Positions 46,601 through 58,604 of a stretch of 64,000 bases of DNA are shown here, piece by piece; the first letter of the stretch is position 1, and each line of letters opens with the position of its first letter. This DNA is from Bugula neritina (taxonomy: Eukaryota; Bryozoa; Gymnolaemata; Cheilostomatida; Bugulidae): the NCBI GenBank assembly GCA_964035545.1, contig OZ037771.1, positions 930,001-994,000 of the forward strand. The letters run 5' to 3'. A program made the translations under genes and the position numbers. Under the pieces are notes generated by a model. It saw only the letters and a list, made by a program, of their open reading frames with translations. It searched no databases and was not told the DNA's origin.

Positions 46601-48475
46601 AACTTTGGGACCACCCATGTGCGTATGTTTCTATTTACAGTACTTTGGTATTACCACCTACAAGGGCAAACAGCATATAACCTTACCTGCCAGAATATGA
46701 AGTGTTTACAGACCAAACTGCGTATGTGGGGGTCCTTCCAAATGTCCCTATTGAGCACCTGACAGGAGAACTCCGCCGTGTTCTGTATGTTCACCAGTAT
46801 CCACTTGTTGTCAAGTTTAGCCTTAGCCTGCACCTGCAACGCACACAGAGAGAGGTCCAGGTTGGAGAGTAAACCACTTCACTACAAACTTACAGACTCG
46901 AAAGAACCGTGGTGTATAATACAGACTACACACTTACAGACTCGAAAGAACCATGGTGTATAATACAGACTACACACTTACAGACTCGAAAGAACCGTGA
47001 TGTATAATACAGACTACACACTTACAGACTCGAAAGAACCGTGGTGTATAATACAGACTACACTTACAGACTCGAAAGAACCGTGATGTATAATATCTAA
47101 AGGAGGTCTGAACAGATCTTCTAATTTAGAAAGACGCTGAGAACTGATTGAAGATTCTTCTCCATTCTTTAACCTCCTCTCCTGCTCCCCTGAAATGACA
47201 CAAACATGACTCATCACGCCTACTGAGAAGTCCATAAGACACGCCTACTGAGAAGTCCATAAGACACGCCTATTGACTAGAACTAAACAGAGTCTTACTG
47301 GCTTCAGCTTGAAAGTCTCGGAACTTGTCGAACACCGAGTCCCGATGTGTACGCCGTCTCTTCCGCTCATTGGCCAACAGGTAATGATCATGTTCGACAA
47401 GTATTTCACGCTTTTGTGGGATTGGGGCCCTAACCTCTTCGCAGCTTCCAGATCTGCTCCTGTTGGTATAAAAAAATTCATATTGCAGAAAAATTTGTAA
47501 GAATATATGAGTTTTACTGATACCATAAAGATAGACTTATGTAAAGTTAAAGTAAAGTAAAATATTAATAAATTTGCAAATAAGATATATGCTAACGGTA
47601 AAGCTTCAGCCACAGCACCATTGCTGTCCATATGCATAGAAACAGCTAAATCTAAGTTCCCGCCACATGCTTCCAAGTAATTCTTAGCAACCTCAGCATC
47701 TGTCACTCCTACAATTGAAATAAATTGACACACTAGAGACACAGACAGTGTATGAAGTTATTCTAGAAAATTGATGCATAATAGATAAACTATTCATCAT
47801 TAACATGCCGAATGGTTAAAAGACGAGTCAAACATTAATTCTGAATCTCACTTATTTTATTTATTTTATAATCATAATGAAAATCAGTACTACCTTGAAG
47901 TTGATGAGTTCAATTCAAAATAACAAATTAAAATGGCGCTTATAAAATTAAATGCATGGCCATATTCACATTGGTATGATGAGACCCCATAGCCATAGGC
48001 TGCTAATAGTAGTACTAATAGTAGCACTATTAACTCTAAGTTGAAACTGTACTTGTAGAAATAGATAGTAGATATAATCATAATAATGCAATCACAATGA
48101 CATAGTATATCATATACTTATACTTATAGTACTACTTACAGTTACGGTTATATTCATATTGACTACGTTTACTTACCGATTTAGTTTTGCAAGTATAAGT
48201 ATTAATATATTAACTATTGTCTAGTAGTATTAGTATTATTCTATTACTATTACTATTAGTATTAGTATTAGTGACACTGAGTCAGTGTCTGACTACGAGT
48301 AAGTTTAAATTTATTCGAACTTGATTAGTAATTAGTATTATAATTAAAAAGTTTATTTTAAAACCAGCAAAGGATTTTAACATAGTAACAATAATAGAGC
48401 ATAAAGTTTCGTTATAGAAATATCAACATTACCTGTCACTGTCAAAAAGCTAGTGATTAAATCTTCCTCCTCCAT
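43623..48475 (-). CDS. UBXN7: UBX domain-containing protein 7 (UBA-UAS-UIM-UBX)
   Basis: Eleven minus-strand exons: 48433-48475, 47597-47708, 47299-47459, 47068-47189, 46687-46833, 46236-46376, 45998-46075, 45398-45562, 44471-44684, 44287-44366 and 43623-43781, 473 residues (human about 489). UBXN7 is a p97/VCP cofactor that links ubiquitylated proteins and cullin ligases to p97. Seen in order: UBA-like start (MEEEDLITSFLTVTGVTDAE, EACGGNLDLAV), EEVRAPIPQKREILVE, VFDKFRDFQAEA, a UAS thioredoxin-like domain (WILVNIQNTAEFSCQVLNRD, HFIFWQVYHDSAEG), a UIM (EELQLEAAIQASL), a Ser/Thr-rich linker, and a UBX domain ending NFPRRKISELPLEQTFSDL. Four junctions lie in splice-site-bearing tandem arrays. 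Exon 2 uses a gttagc donor and exon 8 a gtgtgt donor. Confidence 0.95.
43845..44160. repeat. UBXN7: 16-bp tandem repeat (aaagtactcatactat)
   Basis: About 20 copies fill most of the UBXN7 intron between exons 44287-44366 and 43623-43781. They do not reach either splice site. Confidence 0.93.
44770..45225. repeat. UBXN7: Compound tandem repeat (agtctatagctagtatatag)
   Basis: A higher-order array of tctatagctagtatatagtc and tctactgttggtatatagc blocks lies in the UBXN7 intron between exons 45398-45562 and 44471-44684. Confidence 0.93.
45561..45655 (-). repeat. UBXN7: 24-bp array duplicating a 3' splice site
   Basis: On the minus strand the acceptor of exon 45398-45562 reads gtctgctgcag followed by ATTG. 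The unit gtttagtatctgctgcagat is repeated three more times upstream, each with tgctgcag/AT. Confidence 0.93.
45656..45997 (-). repeat. UBXN7: 15-bp array starting at a 5' splice site
   Basis: On the minus strand exon 45998-46075 ends TACAAG, followed by gtattacagtgtatat. The unit attacagtgcatat is then repeated about 22 times. With the acceptor-derived array next door, the whole 435-bp intron is built from copies of its own two ends. Confidence 0.93.
46880..47085 (-). repeat. UBXN7: 44-bp array duplicating a 5' splice site
   Basis: On the minus strand exon 47068-47189 ends ACGGTTCTTTCGAGTCT, followed by gtaagtgta. The block ggttctttcgagtctgtaag then recurs four more times downstream, about 44 bp apart, each with the last 15 or so exon bases and an intact gtaagt. 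Confidence 0.95.
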
Positions 48476-49147
48476 TATGAACTTTCTTATTGATGTTCAC
48501 GAGTTCACAAAAATTACGCACAAAATGTCAATTTACGCCTTTTGTATCAAAGCACAAGATTACTGATATGCGGGGATCTATTGACCCCCCCCCCCAAACT
48601 AAAGCAATTTATGTTTTCATTAGCAAGGTTATTTACTACTATTGGGTGGCCACAACTCCAATACATAAAGAGTATGTTCAAGTTTTTGTTATTAATAAAA
48701 TTCTTCGAACAATTGAGTATTAGAGGTGCTGCACATACTTTATTCAGAAAAAATATTTCAAGTGCTAAAAGATCAAATTGACAAGAAATAGTAGAATGCT
48801 ACAATTACATATATATAATAATAATATAGACCACATAGAATTTTATTACTTGGTGAATGATGTAATAATTGGTGATAGCAAAACCTGGGTTATACAGAAA
48901 ATATTTCATGCATTGAGAAACATTCAACGGAAAAATATTATGAAAGATTCAAAGACTGAGCATTAATTTGCTATGACAAACATCATGAACCAGTGTCGCA
49001 CACACACTGCTTCAGCAAGGCCATGGTGCCCATAAAACACTACACCAGCACACTGCATGTATGTCCAATCAGTACACTGTATGTACGTTCAATCAGCACA
49101 CTGCTTATTTGTCCAATCAGCACACTGCTTGCATGCTCTGAAACGTC
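48476..49147. other. Spacer upstream of UBXN7, downstream of COQ3
   Basis: It has a run of C (about 48585-48596) and, at 49060-49130, four copies of an approximately 20-bp unit with CCAATCA or TCAATCA. These CCAAT motifs lie about 600 bp upstream of the UBXN7 ATG and could be promoter elements, or simply a repeat. No exon recognised. Confidence 0.5.
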
Positions 49148-50986
49148 TCATCTGATAGATTTAGAGAACACGGCAGCATAATTCATGAGAGTACTTTGAG
49201 TCCACGACCATGTCAAGGTCAATATATTTAATGACATTCCGTGTAGCAGAGTGAGACGACATCCATCTGCAGAATATCAAATTAACAATGACTTCTACAC
49301 ACAAGCATACCAAGAATTACATAACATTATATTCATATAATTTCATATATCAGATACATATGTGAATATCAAAGTCTAAATATGTTGCATTTATTTGAGA
49401 ATTTAAAATAAACAGAAACAAGACAACTTTTGGAATGTCTGAAGTTGCCCTTCATAGGGGATCAAATAAAACTCTTAGTTGAGGGAGGAAATAAGAGAGT
49501 GAGTGTTTCCTACAGCAAATCGAGTATAGTAAAGTGTTATCTGCAGTTACTCACGTTGTTCACAGACGTGCTGTAAGTGCTGAGGCTGGACGTACTTGTT
49601 CCAGTCGTGAGTTCCTTTCTCTACTATACTTAGTATATTCTCAGCAGCTACTATGGTCAGCCAATAGGATAGCTGTGTTCTGTTGATAGTCGTTACTATG
49701 AGGCTACCTCCAGGCTACAACAGTTCCATTTATTACCATTTATTACTGTTATGACAACAATAAGAACAACATCTTGAGCATCCTAAAGATAAACAAAAGA
49801 ATAGCCATGCTTACACAGCTCATTCTGTAAGAAGTTTACAGATAGATTATAGTCCTTAGAACAAAACAGAGAAAAAGTTAAAACTTTATAACATATACGT
49901 TTTAACAAGGCTCATAACACAACCAACCTTCAGTAGTCCAGCACAAGACTCGACGAAAGTGTCCAGTGACGCTACGTGCTCCACTACCTCCGACGCTACA
50001 ACTGCATCAAAACTTTCCTCCCTTCCAATAACAAAGTTTTCAATAGTATCACATTGATAGTCAAGGTTTCTGCAAAACAATACATCCTTTACACACTAAA
50101 CCTTCCATTCAACAGTTGAGTTACACAATATGTTGATATTTACCTGTTGAGTATGTCTTCATTAAGACTATCACGGTGCTGCAGTGCGGCCTCGATTCCA
50201 TCCTTAGACGCATCTAGTCCGGTGACTTGAGCCCCCAGCCTCGCCATCGGCTAATAAAAAAAAGGCTACAATTTCAGGAACTTTAGTAACACACGGAATT
50301 CCTCAGCAGATGTGAGAATGAGTGAGAATAGATAACTATATATAATATAAAACTAGTGAACCTCAGGCAGATGAACAAAGTAACTTAGTCTACAGGATAT
50401 GTTGGTAGTCGTCTAACCTCGCTTAGAACCCCTCCACCACAACCGACATCCAGTATTTTATTGCCAAACAGTGGAGTTGTCTCATCTTCAGACGAAAGAG
50501 GAAGTGACTGCTTTATTAGCGGTACTCGAAGTTTATTCATTGTATGCAAAGCAGCAAAACTGCTCTTTTCTTCCCACCTACATAAATTAAATCATTTCTC
50601 AATCTGCATTGTTACCGAAATGTAAAGTCAGTTCACAGATATCCACTGTTCACTATAATTTAAATATCCTTCCAGCAGCTTACTGAATAGAAAAAGAGAA
50701 AGTAGGTACAGGCAAACTTACCATGTATTTGATAACTGGTTGAACCTGCCAACTTCTTCATTGTCTACAGTGCTGTGTCCTCGTGCTAGACCACCTAGCT
50801 GTTTCCAACCACACCCCTTTAGTTTTACACTGCCTGGTACGCTGAAGAAAATGACTCCTGCATTAGTTCTAGCTAAACACAAAAATCGAAAAGAAAAAAG
50901 AAAGCTAATTGTGCACTAGAAGATAGAATTTCTCACCTCGGATAATATAATGCAGAGCTTTGTTTCTGAAGAGCTCTCTTAAGCAT
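49148..50986 (-). CDS. COQ3: Ubiquinone biosynthesis O-methyltransferase, mitochondrial
   Basis: Seven minus-strand exons: 50937-50986, 50722-50841, 50418-50577, 50144-50250, 49928-50069, 49555-49714 and 49148-49266, about 285 residues. COQ3 carries out both O-methylations of the ubiquinone head group on the matrix face of the inner membrane. Motifs: STVDNEEVGRFNQLS (pre-domain conserved start), W-WEEKSSFAALHTMNKLRVP, SAM-binding motif I LDVGCGGGVLSE (residues 99-110), GLDASKDGIEAA, AVVASEVVEHV, PGGSLIVTTINRTQLSYW, ENILSIVEKGTHDWNKYVQP and the late NYAAVFSKS. The N-terminus is Lys/Arg/Gln-rich without acidic residues (MLKRALQKQSS), fitting a mitochondrial leader. The last exon is diverged from the usual GMLYNP..W region. 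Confidence 0.95.
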
Positions 50987-53001
50987 TTTTATTCTATCAA
51001 TTTCATCCAAAATTTATTTCAGCATCTTCAAAACAACAAACAACCCTTGATAACTACACAGCATATTAACTTGCACCACAGCGTTATTTAACATATAAAT
51101 TATTCTGTCTACAAACGCTGTTACAATATTTATACTTGAAGCTTAAATTTAGGTACTGCAATTTACTTACATATTAAGAATAAATATAAATAAATATAAA
51201 TCATAATACTTTAATAAATACTTCTAACCAATACATGTATAGTAAGTAGTATAAGTATTTTGGTACCAGTATACAGTACGAGTATTATACTAGTACATTA
51301 GCAGTGATGTTTACTTCAAGTGCAATGCTTGATCATCAAACACTACCTGAAAGGCTGACCTAGACATACTATGACATCTATATTATACACCCATGTAAAC
51401 TCCATAATAGCACTATATACTTGCTGCTAATTAAAAATAAATTAACAATGACATGTAGTGATGATGCCAATGTTATACCAGAGCACAACTTTGAATAGTT
51501 TTGTCTAAAAGAACCAGGAACTGTCTGGTATACAAACAAGCCATAGCTTATATTTGCCTTCAAATTTAATTTATATTCTTATAGTTATACATATTGATAT
51601 TTGTTCAGTTTAGAACAAATTTAATAATAATTTAATAATTACAAAAATTCAATTATAAAAATAGTAACATGAGAAAACAAGACAATAAAAAAATCTTGAT
51701 TAAATTTGTTTAGGCATCATATAATTAATATAACAATAAATACTCAAATTTAAAACATGGCAGAAGTGAGAGTCAAAACCAAACTAAAAACTGATGACAA
51801 TTAAGAATATGAAAAAAATATTGATACTATTTCATTTAAAATAATCACCAATTACAATAAAATAATAATAATTTGTTATTTATGTGTGACTTGATTAATT
51901 ATAAGATGATTCAATTTAAACTTTATAATTATTGTAAAGAAATAACATGATATGATTATCATCATTATAGAGATTATGATATTAAATAAATCAAATAATC
52001 AACATATATATTATGATAATTATTTATATCCTGATTTAAATTATGATTAATTAATAATAATAATTTAAATTAATATAAATTTTAGGGTAATTTGAATTTC
52101 ATCTATTACTAAATTTAATTTATAATTAATCAAGCCTGAAGGTAAGTAGTCGTAGTTGTAGACTCTTAGTCTTATCCTTAGGAAAAAACTCAAATTAAGT
52201 TTTGCTTTTACAGCATACTCTATAGCAGTTTTTTTGCTCTAAAAGCTAATGCTATGTAAAGATTGGGATGTTTTACAGTTGGAGTTTACTGCGAGTTTGT
52301 GTAGTTTGCACCAGTAGGAACTTATATAATACGAGCTTCTATCCGCACGACTCTTCTGAGAAACATATATCTAATAATTTAAAGAGAACAACTCTGTTAT
52401 TGTGAACCGAGTACATTTAGTGAGAAAACAACTTCAAAAGTTTTGCAAACGTTTTAGAAGAATAATAATTATTGTTTATTTTGTTGCTGTAAATATATAT
52501 TTCTACCATATATGATTTAGCTGTTATAACCTACCATGTATAATCATTTCTATATATATATATTATAATCTAGCTGTTGTCTTATAACAACAAAATTGCA
52601 TGTTTACAAGTATAAGGCAAGCAGACCTTCATCTAAATGTTTACAATAACAATGTTAGGTTTTCTTGTTATAGCGGTTTGCATAACCCAATTGTTCACAA
52701 TTTGATGTGCTATAATTTAATAACTTCATTTCCTAAAACTCATGGCTATAAAGTATACTATAAATTTACAATACTTTTAGCACCTCATCAGCGTTATAGA
52801 TACATACTATCTTTCTCTACTGAAAAATGATATAAATTATATATTCCGTATGGACTCTCATATTTTAAAAGTAATTACACACGCCTTTGTCTATAATGAT
52901 AGAATAGCATATTGATCTGGGGCACTGCACTGTACTGCTATAGAATAATTTATACTCTGAAAGCTCAGTATATCTAATATTGATTGGTCTCCCGGGAGCC
53001 G
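50987..53001. other. AT-rich intergenic region, no gene seen
   Basis: About 2 kb of AT-rich sequence between COQ3 and the secreted-protein gene. Short open frames (51378-51563, 52600-52830) show no splice support or recognisable protein. The first part must hold the COQ3 promoter. Confidence 0.55.
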
Positions 53002-53008
53002 TATAAAG
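53002..53008 (+). promoter_or_regulatory. TATA box (TATAAAG) of the secreted-protein gene
   Basis: TATAAAGGAAGG sits in a short GC-richer island (CCCGGGAGCC upstream). A start site about 30 bases on would give a 5' UTR exon ending at a good donor (GACGTGAG, then gtgtgt at 53134), in line with the next acceptor at 54250, where the ATG follows at once. Confidence 0.5.
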
Positions 53009-53034
53009 GAAGGAGGCGGACATTGCTGCCGTGT

Positions 53035-53133
53035 TTAGTAAACTGTTATCTGATGAGTAAACAGGCAGCGTATCTGTCAACAAGTCAAACGAACAACAAC
53101 ATTCACAGATAACAGATTACATCCAGACGTGAG
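53035..53133 (+). other. Proposed 5' UTR exon
   Basis: This runs from the predicted start site to the donor at 53134. It has no long frame. It would splice to the coding exon that starts at 54251 with its ATG directly after the acceptor. Inference from signals only. Confidence 0.4.
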
Positions 53134-54250
53134 GTGTGTATACAATATACTGTACAGTGTACACTCTTAGAGCATTATTCAGTGTAAGTGTTTCAATTAT
53201 ATATTATGTTAAAAAAGAGAAATTTAAATTTAATTTAGGTTCATCAAACTATTTTTATGTTTAAAAATTCAAATCTTGGCAGTATTTTCCTAGAAGATAA
53301 AGATATTTATATATGATGTATTTATCCTTTTGTTTTTGTATATTTACTTCTAAGTGTATTTATATAACATCAAATATTTGAAAAACGTAAAATTTCACCA
53401 CCTGTTGAACGAAGCAACTGCATGGAACCAATTTTGAGCTTGTTATCAAAATGAGCCTGCTGGGTAGATATCATATGTAAATTTGGCAACACAAACTCAC
53501 AACACAATCATCTTCTAACAACTCTCTGCAGATGGTGGAGTATGTAAAACCTTGGTTGTTAAAAACGATCTAGTTTTTATAACAACTACAATTATTTTGA
53601 TAGCTGCCACATAATATATTTTAGTTCATTTATGTTGCACCATGAAGTAAATACCACATTACTATATTATAATGTAGTCATAAGTCATAATAATATGCAA
53701 AACTATATAATGTGTATGTTTATTAATCAAAGGAAAAATGTCACTATATAAATATGAATAATAAAACAAAAAACATACTACGGAAAAGTATTAAGGAGAG
53801 AGTAAGAAATGTAGAAGGTCTAGTTATTACTACAGGATGCCATAATCTAACAGCATATATTTCTGCATACACACAGTGTACCATAGCATCATTGAGCTAT
53901 TATTACTTATATTGTTGTATTAATTATTGTGAGTTATTATAATTATTACTATTGTTATATAGGAGTTAGAATATTTATTATTATGGTATACCATTTCACT
54001 AGCTTGCTTAGCAGTGTGGAGTGAGTAAACTATTTTGATAGCTTATAGTGGGTAGAGGCTCACTCCACAATATTAATATATAGCTATGAGAGCTGATGCC
54101 ATAACCATTCAAACCCTCTTATGAATGTCATATTATTATATGTAGTTTGTCATATATATTATATTTCACTTGTTATACTACACATATTTATCATATGTAT
54201 TATTTGTAAATCTTATGGCTGACCTTCTTTGGTGACAACTTATTGTTTAG

Positions 54251-57200
54251 ATGATGTTGAGGAAAAGCTGTCATGTGATCGTCTGGTGGCTGCTTGCTGA
54301 CGTCTACCAGATGGTAATGTCAGCACCCTGGAGTGACAGCAAGTTTAGAGAACTCAATAGGTAAGTGCATGGATTAAAAGACAATATAAACATCGATGTT
54401 TATATTTACTTGATACTCTGTTAAATGTCATAGCAGCTGGAAACCTTCCCAGCTTTTGTCAGAGTCCTACACTTTCCATGCTCTACTATATAAGTAAATA
54501 AGTGAATGAGCTACTTGTCAATATATTCCTGGCTAATCGGACATCATAACCTTCTTGTGTCCTTGACTTGACTTTTTCAGAGCTAAGACTATATTTGCTA
54601 TAACTTGATAAAAACCAAAGCATAGTATAACTTGATATTTTGATAGCTTTGAGCAAGTAAGTTGCTGCTATGGGTAGCACTTACAATAGCTGTGGTTGCA
54701 AATAAAAACAATATTTACAAATAATATTATTTAAGATATAAGCCATTGAGGAAAGAAATGGCGGACAGGGAATATCTCTCAAGATACGAGATGCCAGAGA
54801 AAGACAGCAGTGAATATTTCCCGCAGTACAAGTCAAGACCAGTCAATCCTGCTTACAGTTTCTATGCACCTGCTGAGAGAATGAGTTGGTACGGCAAACA
54901 GGCAGACCCGGTGAGTCATGCATCCTGTGACTGCTGTGTGTGTGGAAGTGTCTTGTGAGTTGTGTGTTTGTGGGTGCCGGTATGTGTGCTTGTACGTGTG
55001 TGTGTTTCAAATTAACACGTGTGTGGAAAGATGTTTAAGGTAATCAATGCCGTAAGCTGTGTTGAAAAATGTGTGTAAGAGAAACGCAGCTGCTCTGATA
55101 TTTTCTAAGCGTCCAAAGCCATTACTTAATTAATTGCATGTCAACGTGTATAACCAGTACAGGTAAAATATTCTTAAACATTAGCTTGACTTGAAGCAAA
55201 TGAAAATGCTGACTTGAAAACATTCACCATAATTAAAATCAATAAACTCATCAGTTTAGTTGATAAGTGGAAATTGAGTTTTGTTTTGAAGGCCAAACTG
55301 CCAAACTACTTGTGTTTAAGAAAGTATGCCAGGGTCATTTTGGAAGATATAAAAGATTACCTAACATGTCATAATATTATTGAAAAGCTTCATTGATTTT
55401 GTAAACTGTGAGCTCTAAAGTAGAAGGAAAGAGAAGCTAGCCTATTGGGGACTGCCACGTAACTATTGCAACTGTATTATTGCTATACAAACCAGGACAT
55501 CTCCTCACTAACTTTTAGAGCCTGAACTAAACACCATAATGCAAATAATCTGGTTAGAATACCATCTCAACAGCTAAAATCATATAAAATAATATATATA
55601 TATTATTTCATTTTAGAAGAGATATAATAAATGCAAAGTTATTTTTAGAGTTTGTTATATTACTTCAACATAGTTATTAAAATTATACGACTATATTATT
55701 ATAAATAAATGATACATTATAATTATATGATTATCTTATCTATCATAAATAAAAAATTTAGTTATGTATATCGCTGATGGATCATTTAACATAAACTAAA
55801 AACTGAATATAAACACGAGCCAGGAGAAACTGTTTCACAAGCATGTCTGGTGCATGTGATATTTGTGTACAGTGGTATGACACCCCCTATGTTTACAAGC
55901 ATGTCTGTCACATGTGATATTTGTGTACAGTGGTATGACACCCCCTATGTTTACAAGCATGTCTGTCACATGTGATATTTGTGTACAGTGGTATGACACC
56001 CCCTATGCAAGAATAGCAAACCAGAATGAGCCTGACCAAGTGAGCAGACAGAGAGACGATGTGGCAATATTCAAGGAAGCGGATTACTACCCTGACCCTG
56101 AGGTAACGATACCCAAAAGTAGCCATATTGTCACATGTGACCCAAAAGTAGCCATATTGTTGAATGTGACCTTGAGGTAGCCACAATATCATATGTGACC
56201 CCGAGGTAGCCATATTGTCATATGTGACCCCGAGGTAGCCATATTGTCATATGTGACCTTGAGGTAGCCATATTGTAATACGTCACGAATTTGGTCACGC
56301 CTCAGTTAGGTTTGATACCAAACAGATAATGTAGCCTCAGATGGAAACAAGTTTAATAATGTATGATAATACAATGTTGACAAAAATTTTTTATTTCCCT
56401 CAATTACACAAATGCTTGCAGAAAGGGGACAAGCCCGAGGGCTGGGCTAGTGAGAGAGTGGAAGGTGATAGACTGAGATCCATACTAGAAGATGTACCAG
56501 AGGAGCACTCAACCGACCCCTACAGCTACCCTACCTATACTCCGCAGGACGGACTTGACATCCTTCAAAAGATCGGAGTAAGAGTTATAACATTGTCAGT
56601 TTGAGTCAGATTGCTAATGCTGTATAGTGTATAGTGTAGTGCTGAGATAGTATTTAGTATTGCTAATTGGTATCAATATTTGTTGGTATTGGTTTCAGAA
56701 AACCTAAGTGCAAAATGTACGGTTTAGAAATGAAAATTGAAAATAAAATTAAAAGAACATATTGATACTGAATTGAGAGTTATTTGCATACCGTATGGTA
56801 AAAGTATAACATAAATAGCACTATAATAATTAAAATAGTTTCAAAAGAACAGATTTTCCATAAACAATAAAGGTTATTTTTAATTTGATGAGATATTATG
56901 TTAACTGTAACACCTTCACACCAATTGTAATTGCAATAAAAGTCAAATACTTTTCAACATGAAAATTAAATTAAAAACAATCCAATAGTCCTACACACCT
57001 CTGGAGGTTACTTTTCAACCCATCTGCCTGATTTACAGTTCTGGCTAATTAATATGATTACCAAACATTAGTATGTGTGTAGCCATATATGAGTAAGACT
57101 ATAAGCATAAATGTGTGCATAATCAATAGATGGTAAATGTTTCCCACAAGTTGGCACTAAATTAATATTAATAGCATTTAATAGAATCAAGTGTCAGGGG

Positions 57201-58533
57201 AAATGTGTGTAGAGAGTGTGATATTTGCTGTTAACTTGTTAACCTATACTAGTGACAATGACCACAATTTCTATCAAAATATAGTATATTACAGTTGAAG
57301 TGTGAGCATAATATATGAAAAGTTTGAATCAAATGGCATTTGTTCTTTTAAAGTGAGAGAACTAGCAGATTTTTTCCAGCACTTTTCTAACTGTTTCAAC
57401 TCCTTTCATCCAGATAGTCAACAGTATAATAAACAGTACAGTAAACAGTACAGTAAACAGTACAGTAAACAATACAGTAAACAGTATAGTAAACAGTACA
57501 GTAAACAGTATAGTAAACAGCATAGTAAACAATATGGTGCTAATATGTGTAGATGCGACTGACAGACCTGACAACTGAGAGAGAAAATGGAGAGAATGAT
57601 GAGAAGGTTCTAGAAAATGAAGTCATTGAAGAAAGTGCAACAACTGAGCTGATGTCAGACAATGAGGCTAGGTCTCTACTTAGACAGCTTGAGGTGAGAA
57701 AACGCTGCCAATACATGTTGCTGCCGCTATGTAGCAGCGTCTTCAATTCCTCAAACTTCCTCACAAAGAGACAGTGATGTCATGGAAATCATTGGTTTTA
57801 GTAATAACAATCTTGGATTTCATTTTCTCTTCAATGTTTACAATTTCAATACTAGATAATGATGAGGCAGCTTTAGACTCTGTCTGTATCTTTAGGAAGC
57901 CGAAAGCATTAGAGAGGGAAACAGAGAAGGTAACTCCGAAGGTGAACATAACAAAGAGAGACTGGACATGAGCCAGCTGGCGGCCATGTTTGATGATACC
58001 GAGCAGAATGAGGATGAGGAGACACCTAAGGACAAGAAAAAGGCGGAGAGGTTATTAGTCTGTTATACTATATTTAGGACACCATAAAAGGACATCAGAA
58101 TAAAAAGCTTAGAAATTGTCTACTCATGTAGTGCTAGCCACTCCAACGTGCTAGGTGCACTCGTGCTGCTAATAGACCTAAACTAGTTATTATTTACAAA
58201 CAAATCAATCCCTGTGTCGCTATAAGAGAGTCAGAGTTGTGACGCAGGCAGACGAGTAATAGAGTGAAAATGTAACAAACTGTTTACTTGCATGCTTTCA
58301 GGGTCGGTTCTAAGGATGTCCCGACAAGAGATGAGATGAAGGACGACCTGCTAGACCTGATGTACAGCCAGAACCTGCTTCTCATGCAGGCCATACAGCG
58401 CATACCCTACGGCCAGTTGAAGTCGACTGAAGCTATCCAGCAGATCCAGGACCTTATCAACGAGGCCACCATGATTCAGACGGGCATTGACTCCATCTTA
58501 TCTCAGCTGAAGGAGTTGGGCGTAACAGAGTAG
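54251..58533 (+). CDS. Secreted acidic protein, unrecognised (possible prohormone or matrix protein)
   Basis: Seven exons: 54251-54360, 54736-54910, 55989-56102, 56422-56577, 57553-57693, 57896-58050 and 58302-58533, 360 residues, no phase conflict. It starts with a signal peptide (CHVIVWWLLADVYQMVMSA, likely cut before PWSD) and has no later membrane helix. The first half is Tyr/Pro-rich (SRPVNPAYSFYAPAERMSWY, ADYYPDPE, YSYPTYTPQDG). The middle is acidic (ENGENDEKVLENEVIEE, EQNEDEETPKDKKK). The last 75 residues form a well-behaved helical segment (DDLLDLMYSQNLLLMQAI, TEAIQQIQDLINEATMIQ) that looks like a conserved functional domain. There are a few dibasic sites (RK, KKK) and one GK, so a neuropeptide precursor is possible but unproven. 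Two of its junctions sit in duplicated-splice-site arrays. Confidence 0.75.
55840..56008 (+). repeat. 58-bp array duplicating a 3' splice site and exon start
   Basis: The acceptor of exon 55989-56102 and its first 19 bases (gtgtacag then TGGTATGACACCCCCTATG) occur three times, with exon-like starts at 55873, 55931 and 55989, exactly 58 bp apart. Only the last copy continues into the open exon. Confidence 0.95.
56090..56270 (+). repeat. ~36-bp array duplicating a 5' splice site
   Basis: Exon 55989-56102 ends CCTGACCCTGAG, followed by gtaacg. Downstream, tgacc(c/t)(c/t)gaggtagcc recurs four times within units ending catattgtcatatgtgacc. Two more copies have lost the gag|gta. The same exon thus has arrays at both edges. 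Confidence 0.92.
57415..57535. repeat. 10-bp tandem repeat (cagtaaacag)
   Basis: About 12 copies of acagtaaacagt lie just upstream of the acceptor of exon 57553-57693. The Lys-Gln-Tyr-Ser frame across it is an artefact. Confidence 0.9.
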
Positions 58534-58598
58534 GCGTGACCACTCAGAGTAACTTCCTGTCCACTTATTGCAATAGTTTATGCAGAGTAAAAATAGTG

Positions 58599-58604
58599 AA
58601 TAAA
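58599..58604 (+). promoter_or_regulatory. Polyadenylation signal AATAAA
   Basis: AATAAA lies 65 bp after the stop of the secreted-protein gene; another follows near 58747. Confidence 0.6.

Noticed and set aside
52865-53083. Minus-strand 72-codon frame
   Set aside because: It overlaps the plus-strand TATA box and 5' UTR exon, and no family resemblance was seen.
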